Below, in pieces: positions 45,636-56,300 of a stretch of 64,000 nucleotides of DNA. The DNA comes from Nocardia tengchongensis (GTDB lineage: Bacteria > Actinomycetota > Actinomycetes > Mycobacteriales > Mycobacteriaceae). The DNA lies in NCBI RefSeq assembly GCF_018362975.1, contig NZ_CP074371.1:5828001-5892000 (forward strand), in the 5' to 3' direction. The notes beneath the pieces are model-generated. The model worked only from the letters and a program-made list of their open reading frames with translations, did not search any database and was not told where the DNA came from. The stretch's first letter is position 1. Each line of letters starts with the position of its first letter. A program made the translations under genes and the position numbers.

Positions 45636-46760
45636 TCAGTCATCGGCCTCCAGGCACAGCACCGGGACCCGCTGGACCAGATTCACCGCGAAGCCGCCGC
45701 GGTTCCAGGGCTGCTCCAGCGGCTGGGTGTGGCCGTCGGCATCGGTCGCTCGGGCGCTGAGAACGTGCTCCCCCGGTGTCGCCGTCCAGTCGAAATGCCA
45801 TCGGCGCCACACCCATCGGCGGCCCTGATCCGAGTCCAGCTCCGCCTCGTGCCAGCTGTGCCCGTCATCGGTGCTGACCTCGACCCGAACGATTCGAGCC
45901 TGCCCCGACCAGGCGCGGCCCTCCAGCGGCACCGGGCCCGGCCGCACCACCCGGGCCCGCGACATGTAGTCCGGGAAGCCGGGCGGGACCAGTAGCGCGC
46001 GCGGCAGGATCCGCGTGACCGGTTCACCGGTCTCACCGGGTTCCTGCCGGATCCGATACGCCACCGCCTGCTGAAACCCGGTGAACGGCGTAGCGGTCAC
46101 AGTGACTTCACGCAGCCACTTCACATGCGCCATGCCGTACCAGCCCGGCACGATCAGCCGGATCGGAAAGCCGTGCTGCGGTGGCAACGGCGCCCCGTTC
46201 ATCTCGTAGGCGACCAGCACCTCCGACTCCGAGCCCATCGCCACCTCGATCGGCAGTGACCGCTGGTAGTCCTGCTCGACGCCGCGCTCCACTCCGTGAT
46301 CCGCCCCGGTACAGACCACCTCGACCGCATCGGCCTCCACCTCGGCCGCGGCTAACAGCAGCCGCAGCGGCACGCCCGTCCACTCGGCGGTGGCGACCGC
46401 CTCCACGAGCCACGGCCGACTCACCGGCCGCGGGGTGAGCAACGCCCGCCCATTGCCCGCACACTCCAGCGTCACCCGAGTGGTGACCTGCGCAAACGCC
46501 TTCAAGGCAGCCACATCCAGCCGCAACCGGCGCCGCACCCGGCCCGCGATGGTCAGCTTCCAGGGCGCGTCCACCGCGACATAAGGAATGTCGTAATGCG
46601 ACTGCACGTAATGCAGCCCCGGCGGCGTGACGTCGTAGCGCAGCGCCTCGAGCGGCAGCCCGTGATTACGGGTGGCCAGCCCGAGCTCATCCAGACCGAT
46701 GCCCTCGCCGGGGGCGGCCAACCGCGCCCGGGTGCTCCAATCGGCGAGTCGATGACCCAT
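45636..46760 (-). CDS. Sulfite oxidase-like molybdopterin oxidoreductase
   Basis: 374 residues. The molybdenum domain shows the ligand cysteine in RVTLECAGNGR and FPIRLIVPGWYGMAHVKWL. The C-terminal dimerisation domain has RVEVSTDDGHSWHEAEL and RWVWRRWHFDW. No signal peptide is visible, so it would be cytosolic, unlike most SorA enzymes. Substrate may be sulfite or another oxyanion. It is convergent with the AurF-like gene (15-nt gap). Confidence 0.88.
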   Translation of the reverse strand: MGHRLADWSTRARLAAPGEGIGLDELGLATRNHGLPLEALRYDVTPPGLHYVQSHYDIPYVAVDAPWKLTIAGRVRRRLRLDVAALKAFAQVTTRVTLECAGNGRALLTPRPVSRPWLVEAVATAEWTGVPLRLLLAAAEVEADAVEVVCTGADHGVERGVEQDYQRSLPIEVAMGSESEVLVAYEMNGAPLPPQHGFPIRLIVPGWYGMAHVKWLREVTVTATPFTGFQQAVAYRIRQEPGETGEPVTRILPRALLVPPGFPDYMSRARVVRPGPVPLEGRAWSGQARIVRVEVSTDDGHSWHEAELDSDQGRRWVWRRWHFDWTATPGEHVLSARATDADGHTQPLEQPWNRGGFAVNLVQRVPVLCLEADD

Positions 46761-46953
46761 GTACTGATTATCGCGCCGTGGGCACGATCCGATCCGGATG
46801 GGCCGTCCGATCTGAACGCCCCATGCCGGTCCGGGCGAGCAGTGTGCGGAATCAACGCAGCACGTCGGCCGTTAATAAGCCGTCACGATGGATGACAGCG
46901 ACCGATTTCCGGCCCACCATGGGCGATGGGAGACGATGTGCGAGGGAGGAACG

Positions 46954-47136
46954 ATGTCGATGATGACCATGGCATCCGGCCCGGCCACCATGGCCGCGGC
47001 AATTGCCGATGGAGTGCCCACCTATACGAGCACGGGTGTCTGGACCGGCAGCGCCATCATGGTTCTGGTGCTGGCGGCATTGGCGATCTGGGTTCTCATC
47101 GCCGGCCACACCCGGCCGCCGAGTCACCGGCGATGA
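46954..47136 (+). CDS. Small single-TM membrane protein (60 aa)
   Basis: One hydrophobic helix (GSAIMVLVLAALAIWVLIAG) follows a Met-rich N-terminus, then a short basic tail (HTRPPSHRR). GGGAGGA upstream of the ATG at 46954 supports translation. No family recognised. It is followed after 100 nt by the Ku gene. Confidence 0.6.
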   Translation: MSMMTMASGPATMAAAIADGVPTYTSTGVWTGSAIMVLVLAALAIWVLIAGHTRPPSHRR

Positions 47137-47236
47137 GCCTCCGGCGACCGGCGGAAGGCATCATTCTCCCGACGCGAACCCGGTGGTCGACCGAACAAGG
47201 ACTCATTCAGATGGGCGCGGAGGCTACGATCGGGAA

Positions 47237-48133
47237 ATGCGGTCCATTTGGAAGGGCTCCATCGCGTTCGGATTGGTCAATGTCCCCGTGAAGGTGTACA
47301 CCGCCACGGAGGACCACGACATCAAGTTTCACCAAGTGCACGCCGCCGACGGCGGGCGCATTCGCTACGAGCGACTGTGCACGGTCGACGGGCAGCCGGT
47401 GCAGTATTCCGATATCGACCGGGCCTACGAATCACCCGACGGGGACCGGGTGATTCTCACCGACGAGGACTTCGCGAAACTGCCCGCGGCGGAGAAGCAC
47501 GAAATTCCAGTACTGCAATTCGTGCCCTCGGAGCAGATCGATCCGATTCTGTTCGACAAGAGCTACTATCTGGAACCCGATTCCACCACGCCCAAAGCCT
47601 ATGCACTGCTGGCCAAGACGCTCGAACACGTGGATCGGGTGGCGCTGGTGCATTTCACGCTGCGGCAGAAGACCCGGCTGGCCGCGCTGCGGGTCCGCGA
47701 CGGGGTGCTGGTGTTGCAGACGCTGCTGTGGCCCGACGAGGTGCGGGCGGTGGCCTTCGAGAAGCTCGACGGGGTGGCCGCGCCCAAGGACCAGGAACTG
47801 AAGATGGCCGAGACGCTGGTCGACACGCTGTCGGACGACTTCGATCCCAGCCTGTACGTGGACGAATACCAGATCGAGTTGAAGAAGCTGCTCGACGAGG
47901 CGATCGCCAGCGGATCCAGCAAGGTCACCCGGGCGCCCGAGACCGCCGCGCCGCAGATGGACGCCGAGGTCGTCGACCTGGTCGCGGCCCTGCAGCGCAG
48001 CCTCGAAGCCTCCGGGCGCAAGACCGGGTCGGCGCCCGCCGCCAAGGCCGCGCCCGCCAAGGCCGCCGAGAAGAAGCCCGCCAAGAAGGCCGCGAAGAAG
48101 GGGCCAGCCAAACAAGCCCGCAAGGGCGCGTGA
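47237..48133 (+). CDS. ku: Ku protein (NHEJ)
   Basis: 298 residues. Bacterial Ku homodimers bind double-strand DNA ends and recruit LigD. Motifs: RSIWKGSIAFGLVNVPVKVY, YERLCTVDG, LFDKSYYLEP, RQKTRLAALRVRDGVLV and the ring residues following. The C-terminal tail is Lys/Ala-rich (KAAEKKPAKKAAKKGPAK), as in mycobacterial Ku, where it aids DNA binding. LigD is not adjacent here. ATG 47237 starts the conserved MRSIW block. Confidence 0.95.
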   Translation: MRSIWKGSIAFGLVNVPVKVYTATEDHDIKFHQVHAADGGRIRYERLCTVDGQPVQYSDIDRAYESPDGDRVILTDEDFAKLPAAEKHEIPVLQFVPSEQIDPILFDKSYYLEPDSTTPKAYALLAKTLEHVDRVALVHFTLRQKTRLAALRVRDGVLVLQTLLWPDEVRAVAFEKLDGVAAPKDQELKMAETLVDTLSDDFDPSLYVDEYQIELKKLLDEAIASGSSKVTRAPETAAPQMDAEVVDLVAALQRSLEASGRKTGSAPAAKAAPAKAAEKKPAKKAAKKGPAKQARKGA

Positions 48134-48165
48134 GGCAGCAGCATCCACCTGGCAAACTAGCGGGC

Positions 48166-48744
48166 ATGGATTCCGACTTATCCATCCACCCGGATATCGC
48201 CATCGTGCCCATGGGGCTCGGGCATCTGCGCCAGGTCATCGACCTCGGCTACCAGGTGTTCGACACCCACGCCAAGCCCTACACCTCGTGGTCGCTGACC
48301 TCGGTGGCCGAGCACCTCGACAGTGCCGGCAAATCCTGCTGGGTGGCGGTGGATTCGGATCGAGTGGTCGGATTCGTGCTGGCCTCCATGGAATTCGAAC
48401 TCCGTGAGGACTGGGCCTACCTGGAGTGGATCGCGGTCTCGCCCGACGTGCAGGGGCACGGCATCGCCAGCAAGCTCATGACCGCCTGCTGCGATCTGCT
48501 GTTCCGCCACGGCGCGGCCCGCATCGTCACCGACGTGGAGAACCACAACACCGCCTCCGCGACCATGATGCGCCGCAACGGGTTCACCGAGGGCACCACC
48601 GTGACCCTGTTCGTGCGCCCCAATCCGGACGAGACCATCGCCGGCGACGACGAGCAGGTCACCCTCGGGCCCGGCACCAAACGCGATCTCATCCGGCGCG
48701 GGCGCATCACCGGCGACGGCCGCCACGGCCGCCTCCCCCGGTAG
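48166..48744 (+). CDS. GNAT-family N-acetyltransferase
   Basis: 192 residues with the GNAT acetyl-CoA motif QGHGIASKLM and the beta-4 stretch LEWIAVSPDV; then ENHNTASATMMRRNGF. The target substrate is unknown; the C-terminal extension of about 35 residues is unusual for small GNATs. ATG 48166, 32 nt after the Ku stop, without a strong RBS. Confidence 0.85.
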   Translation: MDSDLSIHPDIAIVPMGLGHLRQVIDLGYQVFDTHAKPYTSWSLTSVAEHLDSAGKSCWVAVDSDRVVGFVLASMEFELREDWAYLEWIAVSPDVQGHGIASKLMTACCDLLFRHGAARIVTDVENHNTASATMMRRNGFTEGTTVTLFVRPNPDETIAGDDEQVTLGPGTKRDLIRRGRITGDGRHGRLPR

Positions 48745-48774
48745 TTGTCGGACCCCGCCGCTACGGTCGCGGTC

Positions 48775-49266
48775 ATGACCGTCGCCGACCAGACCATGTC
48801 CGCCATCAACGATGCCGTAGTCCTCGGCCGCCAAGGCGATCCAGCGGCCGCGCGGCAACAGCTGAACGCGTTGTGGGACAGCATCGGCGCGGGCGGCGAC
48901 CCGCTACACCGGGTGTCGCTGGCACACTTCCTCGCCGATCTGCAGGACCACGCGGCCGACGCGCTCACCTGGGACATCCGCGCCCTCGACGCCGCCGACT
49001 CGCTCACCGACGAACGCGCTCAGGCCCATCACGCGGACCTGAGCGTGCGCGGCTTCTACCCGTCGCTCCACCTCAACCTGGCCGACAACTACCGCCGCCT
49101 GGGCGCTTTCGACACCGCACGCCGGCACCTGGACGCGGCCCACGCGCGCCTGGACGCCCTCGACGAGGACGGCTACGGGCTGGGCGTGCGGACGGGCCTC
49201 GCCAATGTCGAAGCGGCACTGTCCGAGCGCTCCACCGACCGGCTACCCAGCCACCCCACCCCGTAG
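48775..49266 (+). CDS. Helical hypothetical protein, tetratricopeptide-like
   Basis: 163 residues, mostly helical, with TPR-like periodicity (DPAAARQQLNALWDSIG, SLHLNLADNYRRLGAFDTAR, HLDAAHARLDAL). The family is common in actinobacteria as a hypothetical protein. ATG 48775 lies 30 nt after the GNAT stop. No catalytic motif is seen. Confidence 0.7.
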   Translation: MTVADQTMSAINDAVVLGRQGDPAAARQQLNALWDSIGAGGDPLHRVSLAHFLADLQDHAADALTWDIRALDAADSLTDERAQAHHADLSVRGFYPSLHLNLADNYRRLGAFDTARRHLDAAHARLDALDEDGYGLGVRTGLANVEAALSERSTDRLPSHPTP

Positions 49267-49373
49267 CCACACCGCGCACGAAGGCACCGGTGACACGGGT
49301 CCCGCGAACATTGCTGCCCCAAACCGGGCGGTATACGCTGGCCGCGATCATTACCCAGCGAAGGGACGCTTCC

Positions 49374-50378
49374 ATGCCGGATCCGCGACCGAGAGCAGTT
49401 GCGCCCCAATCGGATCCCCGGGGCCGCCGCCTGGTCGCGGGCGCCGCCGCGCTGCTGGCGGTGACGGCGGCCGCGAGCGGGCCGATCGCGCCGGGTGGTC
49501 GCGCCACCGCAGAGGCACCCGAAACACCGGTTGCCCTGGCGGTTTCCTGCGCCCCCGCGCAGGTGCGGGTGGCACTGCCCACCCGGGCGCCGCTGCTCGA
49601 CTGGTCGGAGAACATCGGGTTCGACGCGGCCGGGGACGTGTGGATCGCGCGCAGCCTGCGCAGTGTGGTGGAGAAGTACGACCGGGACGGGAACGTCGTC
49701 GCCAGTGTGGCGGTGTCGAGCCCGGGCGCGGTCCGGCTCGGCCCTGACGGGCTGATGTACGCGACCTTCGGAAATTCACCGGCCTCCGGCCTGTCCGGGG
49801 GCGGCGGAGTGCTGCGGTTCGATCCTTCGGCTGCCACACCGACCCCCGAGGTCTTCGTGTCCGGCTTGGGACAGCCCAACGGCGCGGCCTTCGCCGCGGA
49901 CGGCACCTTGTACGTGGCCGATACCGGCTCCAACACGGTCGTGCGCATCCGACCGGACGGCACCGTCGACACCGACTGGACCGCCCGCGCCCGGACGGCA
50001 CTGGCGGCCCAGGGCGCCGGCGCGGACGGCATCGTGGTGTCGGACGGCCTCCTCTATGTGACGCTGCTGGAGAGCCCGGACGCCCGCGTCGTCGCCATGC
50101 CGATCGACGACCCCGCGCACACGACCGTCGCCGTGGACTTGGCGGCGGCTCCCCTGTCCGGCCCCCTGCTCCCCGACGATCTGGCCATCGGACGCGACGG
50201 TCTGCTCTACATCGCCACCGGCACAGGGCAATTGGTGCGCGCCGATCCGGTGTCGCACACCAACTGCACCCTGCTGTCGAGCCAGCCGCTGACCTCGGTG
50301 GCGTTCAGCCCCACCGACGACCGGACGCTGCTCCTCGGCACCGAGGGCGGCGACGCCCTGAAGGCCCACTACAGCTAG
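49374..50378 (+). CDS. Secreted NHL/SMP-30-type beta-propeller protein
   Basis: 334 residues. An N-terminal signal segment (RRLVAGAAALLAVTAAAS) precedes a six-bladed propeller with repeats such as IGFDAAGDVWIARS, VRLGPDGLMYATFG, AAFAADGTLYVADTGSNTVV and LAIGRDGLLYIATG. Homologs include SMP-30/gluconolactonase-like and streptogramin-lyase-like proteins; no metal site can be assigned with confidence. AAGGGA precedes the ATG at 49374. Confidence 0.8.
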   Translation: MPDPRPRAVAPQSDPRGRRLVAGAAALLAVTAAASGPIAPGGRATAEAPETPVALAVSCAPAQVRVALPTRAPLLDWSENIGFDAAGDVWIARSLRSVVEKYDRDGNVVASVAVSSPGAVRLGPDGLMYATFGNSPASGLSGGGGVLRFDPSAATPTPEVFVSGLGQPNGAAFAADGTLYVADTGSNTVVRIRPDGTVDTDWTARARTALAAQGAGADGIVVSDGLLYVTLLESPDARVVAMPIDDPAHTTVAVDLAAAPLSGPLLPDDLAIGRDGLLYIATGTGQLVRADPVSHTNCTLLSSQPLTSVAFSPTDDRTLLLGTEGGDALKAHYS

Positions 50379-50380
50379 CG

Positions 50381-51073
50381 TCAGTTATCCTGCGCCGCAT
50401 GGGCTCTGCCCTCGCGGAAGAACTCCATGAGGCTCTGCACCGTGGCCACCTCGCTGCGCGGCCGCATGGCCCCGAAGGGCGCGTTCCAGAACTCGCCCTT
50501 GCGGCGGGTCCACGGGCCGACGTAGGCATACGGCGTCGGGTTGTCCCAGTCGCCCGGGGAGACACCGTAATTCACCTCGTCGACGGCCACCGACAGGTCG
50601 AAGTGCTCGGGCCACAGCACCGGCTGTTCGGCGGCGAAGCGCCGTAATGCGGTGTCCCCCACCGCGAACCAGTCGTGCACGGCGGTGGCGGCGCCGGTGT
50701 CGACACGGAACGGCTCGTCCGGATCCATCCGGGTGCCGTCGGAATAGAGGCCTTCCGGCGGGCCGTCGGCCTCGAAGCCGGCGGTCGAGGCGAGGTAACT
50801 GTAGGTGCCGTGCAGGCGGATACGGCCCTGCGGCCACACCAGATCAGTGCCCGTCACCGACACCGGCCACTTCATGCCGGTGAAGCCGCCCAGCACGATA
50901 CGCATGCGAATGCTGCCGAAACGGCGATACTGCGGACCGGCGATCAGTAGTTCGGCTGCCGCGTGCAAAGCGAACCGGGTGTCCTCGTAGGTGATGTCGT
51001 CCACCGGGAAATCATCGCCGCCGAACCGGGCGTGTTGCTGGAAAATGGACTGCGGCAAATAAAACAGCGCCAC
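50381..51073 (-). CDS. Hypothetical protein (about 230 aa)
   Basis: A conserved-looking protein rich in aromatic and charged residues: YEDTRFALHAAAELLIAGPQ, RRFGSIRMRIVLGG, then LYSDGTRMDPDEPFRVDTGA, VDEVNYGVSPGDW. I do not recognise the domain. The farthest start is the GTG at 51073, but it lies inside the terminator of the upstream gene. A TTG at 51058 or the GTG at 51004 (conserved DDITYED follows) are credible alternatives. It is convergent with the propeller protein (2 nt between stops). Confidence 0.6.
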   Translation of the reverse strand: MALFYLPQSIFQQHARFGGDDFPVDDITYEDTRFALHAAAELLIAGPQYRRFGSIRMRIVLGGFTGMKWPVSVTGTDLVWPQGRIRLHGTYSYLASTAGFEADGPPEGLYSDGTRMDPDEPFRVDTGAATAVHDWFAVGDTALRRFAAEQPVLWPEHFDLSVAVDEVNYGVSPGDWDNPTPYAYVGPWTRRKGEFWNAPFGAMRPRSEVATVQSLMEFFREGRAHAAQDN

Positions 51074-51098
51074 CCCGGACGAATCCGGTGTGGCGCTG
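51065..51098 (-). terminator. Rho-independent terminator of the DUF4189 gene
   Basis: On the minus strand, CAGCGCCACACCGGA pairs with TCCGGGGTGGCGCTG (one mismatch) and is followed by TTTTATTT. It lies 20 nt after the DUF4189 stop. It is the most classical terminator in the window. Confidence 0.8.
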
Positions 51099-51118
51099 CG
51101 GTGTTTCAGCGCTGACGG

Positions 51119-51577
51119 TCAGCTGGCGTTGTCGGTGCAAGCCGACAGGATGACCTTGCCCTGACGCGGCGAGGACGAGCCGGTGTCCGGGAAACCCGGC
51201 GCGCTCTTGCCGAGCACATTGATGGCGGCCGACTCGGCCTCCACCTTGGTCGGCGCCCACGCCCAGCCGAAGCGGGTGTCGGCGCCCTGGGCGACCGCGC
51301 CACAGGCATTGGCGAAGTGCACGACGACCGCGCAGTCACCGCCGCCGCACTGACTCACGGCCGAGTTGTCGGCGGCGTCCCAGCTGCCGTAGTTCACGGC
51401 ATAGGCGACGTTTCCGGTGCTCTTGGACAGCGCCAGCGCGCCGTACAGGTCACCGGAGGTCGCGATGAAGACCGGTTCGCCGCTCTCCGCCGCGGAGGCG
51501 GTGCCGGTGGCCACGGTGCCCATCGCGGCCATCGACGTAACGGCGAGGCCCAAACTGGCCTTGCGCAGCAACGACAT
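51119..51577 (-). CDS. Secreted DUF4189 protein
   Basis: 152 residues. A signal peptide (SLLRKASLGLAVTSMAAMG to the ASA site) is followed by the DUF4189 domain: YGALALSKSTGNVAYAVN, QCGGGDCAVVVHFANACGAV, GADTRFGWAWAPTKVEAE. Six-cysteine-like pattern is only partly present (four Cys seen). Function unknown; such proteins are abundant in Nocardia. It is terminated by a clear hairpin downstream. Confidence 0.85.
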   Translation of the reverse strand: MSLLRKASLGLAVTSMAAMGTVATGTASAAESGEPVFIATSGDLYGALALSKSTGNVAYAVNYGSWDAADNSAVSQCGGGDCAVVVHFANACGAVAQGADTRFGWAWAPTKVEAESAAINVLGKSAPGFPDTGSSSPRQGKVILSACTDNAS

Positions 51578-51629
51578 TCGATACTCCCCGGGGATGGAAG
51601 GTGATAACGGCGGTCATCATGCCAGACGC

Positions 51630-52292
51630 TCAGACCCGGCGCATGACCGAGACGACCTTACCCAGTACCTGGGCATTGTCACCATCGATCACCGGGTACG
51701 CGGAATTGCGGGGATCGAGGTAGACGTGGCCGTTGGCGCGGCGATACACCTTGACGGTGGCCTCGCCGTCGATCATGGCCGCCACGATCTCGCCGGTGTG
51801 CGCCTCCTGCTGCTGACGCACCACCACGATGTCGCCGTCGCAGATGGCGGCGTCGATCATGGAGTCACCGCGCACCCGCAGGCCGAACACGGTTCCACGA
51901 CCGACCAGTTCTCGCGGCAGCGACAGCACGTCGTCGGCGTGCTGCTCCGCCAGGATGGGTGTACCGGCCGCGATATCGCCGACCACGGGCACCGGCACCG
52001 AGTTCTCGTCCTGCTGCCGCGCCCGCGCCGACGCCCGCAGGAACAGCCGCACATCCATGGGACGCGTCACCGACTCGCTGCGCTTGAGGAACCCGCGCTC
52101 CTCCAGCTCGCGCAAATGCCGCGACACCGACGACGCCGACTTCAAGCCGACCGCGTCCCCGATCTCCCGAGTGCTCGGCGAATAGCCGTGCCGCTGCACC
52201 CAATCCCGAATACTGCACAGGATCCGCTGCTGGCGTTCGGGCAGCGTGGAGGTGTCGAGATGCTCGAATCCGTCGAAGTCGTCATAGGTCAC
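51630..52292 (-). CDS. lexA: LexA-family transcriptional repressor (paralog)
   Basis: 220 residues with an N-terminal HTH (SPSTREIGDAVGLKSASSVS) and a C-terminal S24 protease domain. The self-cleavage site is Ala109-Gly110 (DIAAGTP), the catalytic Ser144 in RGDSM and Lys181 in EATVKVYRR. It therefore retains autoproteolysis. Compared with canonical mycobacterial LexA the recognition helix differs (LKSASSVSRHLREL instead of LTSTSSVAHQLRTL) and the N-terminus lacks the usual spacer. No SOS box was found just upstream. It may be a second LexA-like regulator of other genes. Confidence 0.85.
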   Translation of the reverse strand: MTYDDFDGFEHLDTSTLPERQQRILCSIRDWVQRHGYSPSTREIGDAVGLKSASSVSRHLRELEERGFLKRSESVTRPMDVRLFLRASARARQQDENSVPVPVVGDIAAGTPILAEQHADDVLSLPRELVGRGTVFGLRVRGDSMIDAAICDGDIVVVRQQQEAHTGEIVAAMIDGEATVKVYRRANGHVYLDPRNSAYPVIDGDNAQVLGKVVSVMRRV

Positions 52293-52352
52293 CGGTAAAT
52301 CCTACGGCGCGTCGCGGCCCATTCCCCGGCACGACCGGCCGCGACATGCGCG

Positions 52353-52694
52353 TCAGCCCGCCGAAGGCCCCAGCACCGACTCCCCGCGCCCGGGCGCGGG
52401 CTCCTTGAGTTCGATGAACAGCGCGTGGGTCTCACCGTCCCCGATGTTCTCCCCCGAATGCTCCTGCGCCCCCAGCCAGCGCACCTGTCCCGCGGTCAGT
52501 GCGACCTCGACCTGCTCACCGTTCGCGGTGATCCGCCGACGAAACGAGTTCAGCGGGTACAGCACGCTGTCGGGATGGTGGTGCGGCGCGGTCCGATCAC
52601 CGGGGCGATCGCGATACTCCAGGACTCGAACGCGGTCGTTCTCGAATATCACCCGGTACAAATCCGGATTCACGACGGCGGGATCGGTGCTCAT
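52353..52694 (-). CDS. Small cupin-domain protein
   Basis: 113 residues. A cupin core is seen in DRTAPHHHPDSVLYPLN and GQVRWLGAQEHSGENIG. Metal ligands could be HHH and a late His. The protein may bind a small ligand. Start ATG 52694, only 36 nt from the divergent TetR gene, so regulation by that protein is plausible. Confidence 0.75.
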   Translation of the reverse strand: MSTDPAVVNPDLYRVIFENDRVRVLEYRDRPGDRTAPHHHPDSVLYPLNSFRRRITANGEQVEVALTAGQVRWLGAQEHSGENIGDGETHALFIELKEPAPGRGESVLGPSAG

Positions 52695-52730
52695 GGCGGC
52701 CTCCGAAGCTCGATATGGGATCAGAGTACC

Positions 52731-53336
52731 ATGATGGACATGGCCGTACCATATGAGGAAACCGGGCGCACCAACCAGAAGTCCCGCACCCGCACGGCCC
52801 TGATCGCCGCGACCCGGAATCTGTTGGCGCAGGGCGAGATCCCCACCGTCGAGGACGCCGCCCGGGCCGCCGACATCTCCCGCACCACCGCCTACCGCTA
52901 CTTCCCCAACCAACGGGCCCTGCTCGCGGCCGTACGCCCCGAAATAGACCAAGCAACGCTGCTGCCCGACCCCGCCCCCGCGGACCCCCGCGAACGCCTC
53001 GACCTCGTGATGCGCGAATGCGTCCGCATCACCCTCGACTGGGAGCCCGAACTGCGCGCCTCCCTGCGCCTCTCACTCGAGCCGGGCGCGGGCAATCCCT
53101 CCCCGCTGCGCCGCGGCCGCGCCATCGGCTGGATCGAGCACGCCCTCGAACCCCTCCGGAACACCCACCCGGCCATCGACATTCACCGCCTGGCCATCGC
53201 CATCCGCGCGGCCACCGGCATCGAGTCCTTCATCTGGCTGGTGGACATCGCGGCCCTCCCCCGCCCCGAGGCCGCCGAAATCCTGTGCGGCACAGCCCGG
53301 GCCCTGCTCAACGAAGCGCTCGCCACACGCCCCTGA
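52731..53336 (+). CDS. TetR-family transcriptional regulator
   Basis: 201 residues. The N-terminal HTH reads LLAQGEIPTVEDAARAADIS and RTTAYRYFPNQRALLAAV. The C-terminal ligand domain is helical. It is divergent from the cupin gene and shares its 36-bp promoter region, so autoregulation and cupin control are likely. Three in-frame ATGs lie near the start (52731, 52734, 52740). A perfect hairpin follows the stop. Confidence 0.88.
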   Translation: MMDMAVPYEETGRTNQKSRTRTALIAATRNLLAQGEIPTVEDAARAADISRTTAYRYFPNQRALLAAVRPEIDQATLLPDPAPADPRERLDLVMRECVRITLDWEPELRASLRLSLEPGAGNPSPLRRGRAIGWIEHALEPLRNTHPAIDIHRLAIAIRAATGIESFIWLVDIAALPRPEAAEILCGTARALLNEALATRP

Positions 53337-53345
53337 CAACGACGA

Positions 53346-53376
53346 AGCGGACCGATCCACCAGGGATCGGTCCGCT
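53346..53376. terminator. Bidirectional terminator between TetR and sufT
   Basis: A perfect 13-bp stem AGCGGACCGATCC / GGATCGGTCCGCT has a 5-nt loop. It lies between the TetR stop (53336) and the sufT stop (53398) and can terminate the suf operon. Confidence 0.75.
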
Positions 53377-53397
53377 CTACGTCAGGGCGTGGGTGCG

Positions 53398-53754
53398 CTA
53401 CACCGTGAAGCCGAGGGCGCGCAGCTGTTCGCGGCCGTCGTCGGTGATCTTGTCGGGGCCCCACGGGGGCATCCAGACCCAGTTGATCTGCAGGTCCTCG
53501 GCCAGGCCGGAACGCACCAGGGCGTTGCGGGTCTGGTCCTCGATGACATCGGTGAGGGGGCAGGCCGGCGACGTCAGGGTCATGTCGAGCTTGGCGACGC
53601 CGTCCTCGAGGGCCATGCCGTAGACCAGGCCCAGGTCGACGACGTTGATGCCGAGTTCGGGGTCGACGACGTCGCGCATCGCCTCTTCCATGTCGTCGAG
53701 GTGCGCGAGCTCCTCGGGCGTCAATTCCTTGGCCTGCTGCTCGGTTTCGCTCAT
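53398..53754 (-). CDS. sufT: SufT-like Fe-S assembly factor (DUF59/MIP18 family)
   Basis: 118 residues. The DUF59 domain shows MRDVVDPELGINVVDLGLVY and the Cys motif SPACPLTDVIEDQ. These proteins assist maturation of Fe-S proteins. It is the last gene of the suf operon, 3 nt after sufU, and ends at a bidirectional hairpin. Confidence 0.9.
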   Translation of the reverse strand: MSETEQQAKELTPEELAHLDDMEEAMRDVVDPELGINVVDLGLVYGMALEDGVAKLDMTLTSPACPLTDVIEDQTRNALVRSGLAEDLQINWVWMPPWGPDKITDDGREQLRALGFTV

Positions 53755-53757
53755 CTC

Positions 53758-54231
53758 TTACTCCCCGTTGCCCATCGTCTTCTTGGCTTCCTCGGCCGAG
53801 GCGATCCGCACCACGGCGTCCTTGAACGCCATCCAGCCCAGCAGCGCGCACTTCACGCGGGCGGGGTACTTGGCGACGCCGACGAACGCGACGCCGTCAC
53901 CGATCACCTCTTCGTCACCCTCGACCGTGCCACGGCTGGTGATCATCTCGTCGAACGACTCGACCACCTTCAGCGCCTGCTGCACCGGCAGGCCGATGAC
54001 CTGGTCGGCGAGCACCGAGGTGGACGCCTGGCTGATCGAGCAACCCTGGCCGTCGTAGGACACGTCCTTGACGTCGCCGGCGTCGTCGATGTGCACGCGC
54101 AACGTCACCTCGTCACCGCAGGTCGGGTTGACGTGGTGCACCTCCGCGCCGAAAGGCTCACGCAGCCCCCGGTGGTGCGGGTGCTTGTAATGGTCCAGGA
54201 TGACTTCCTGGTACATCTGCTCCATGCGCAT
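53758..54231 (-). CDS. sufU: SufU-type Fe-S scaffold/sulfur-transfer protein
   Basis: 157 residues. SufU is a zinc-binding partner that accepts sulfur from SufS. The three conserved cysteines are in NPTCGDEV, GCSIS (QGCSISQAS) and KCALLGWMAF. The start at 54231 (MRMEQMYQ) is near the sufS stop (54235); an ATG at 54225 is possible. It is co-transcribed with sufS and sufT. Confidence 0.93.
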   Translation of the reverse strand: MRMEQMYQEVILDHYKHPHHRGLREPFGAEVHHVNPTCGDEVTLRVHIDDAGDVKDVSYDGQGCSISQASTSVLADQVIGLPVQQALKVVESFDEMITSRGTVEGDEEVIGDGVAFVGVAKYPARVKCALLGWMAFKDAVVRIASAEEAKKTMGNGE

Positions 54232-54234
54232 GAT

Positions 54235-56263
<2,029 letters not shown>

Positions 56264-56300
56264 CGAATTCGAATTCCTTTGCGGGGATGGGAAGTTGGTG

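Noticed and set aside
52621..52650. Possible SOS box upstream of the lexA paralog (GAAC...GTTC)
   Set aside because: The spacing between half sites is six bases, not four, and it lies inside the cupin coding region.
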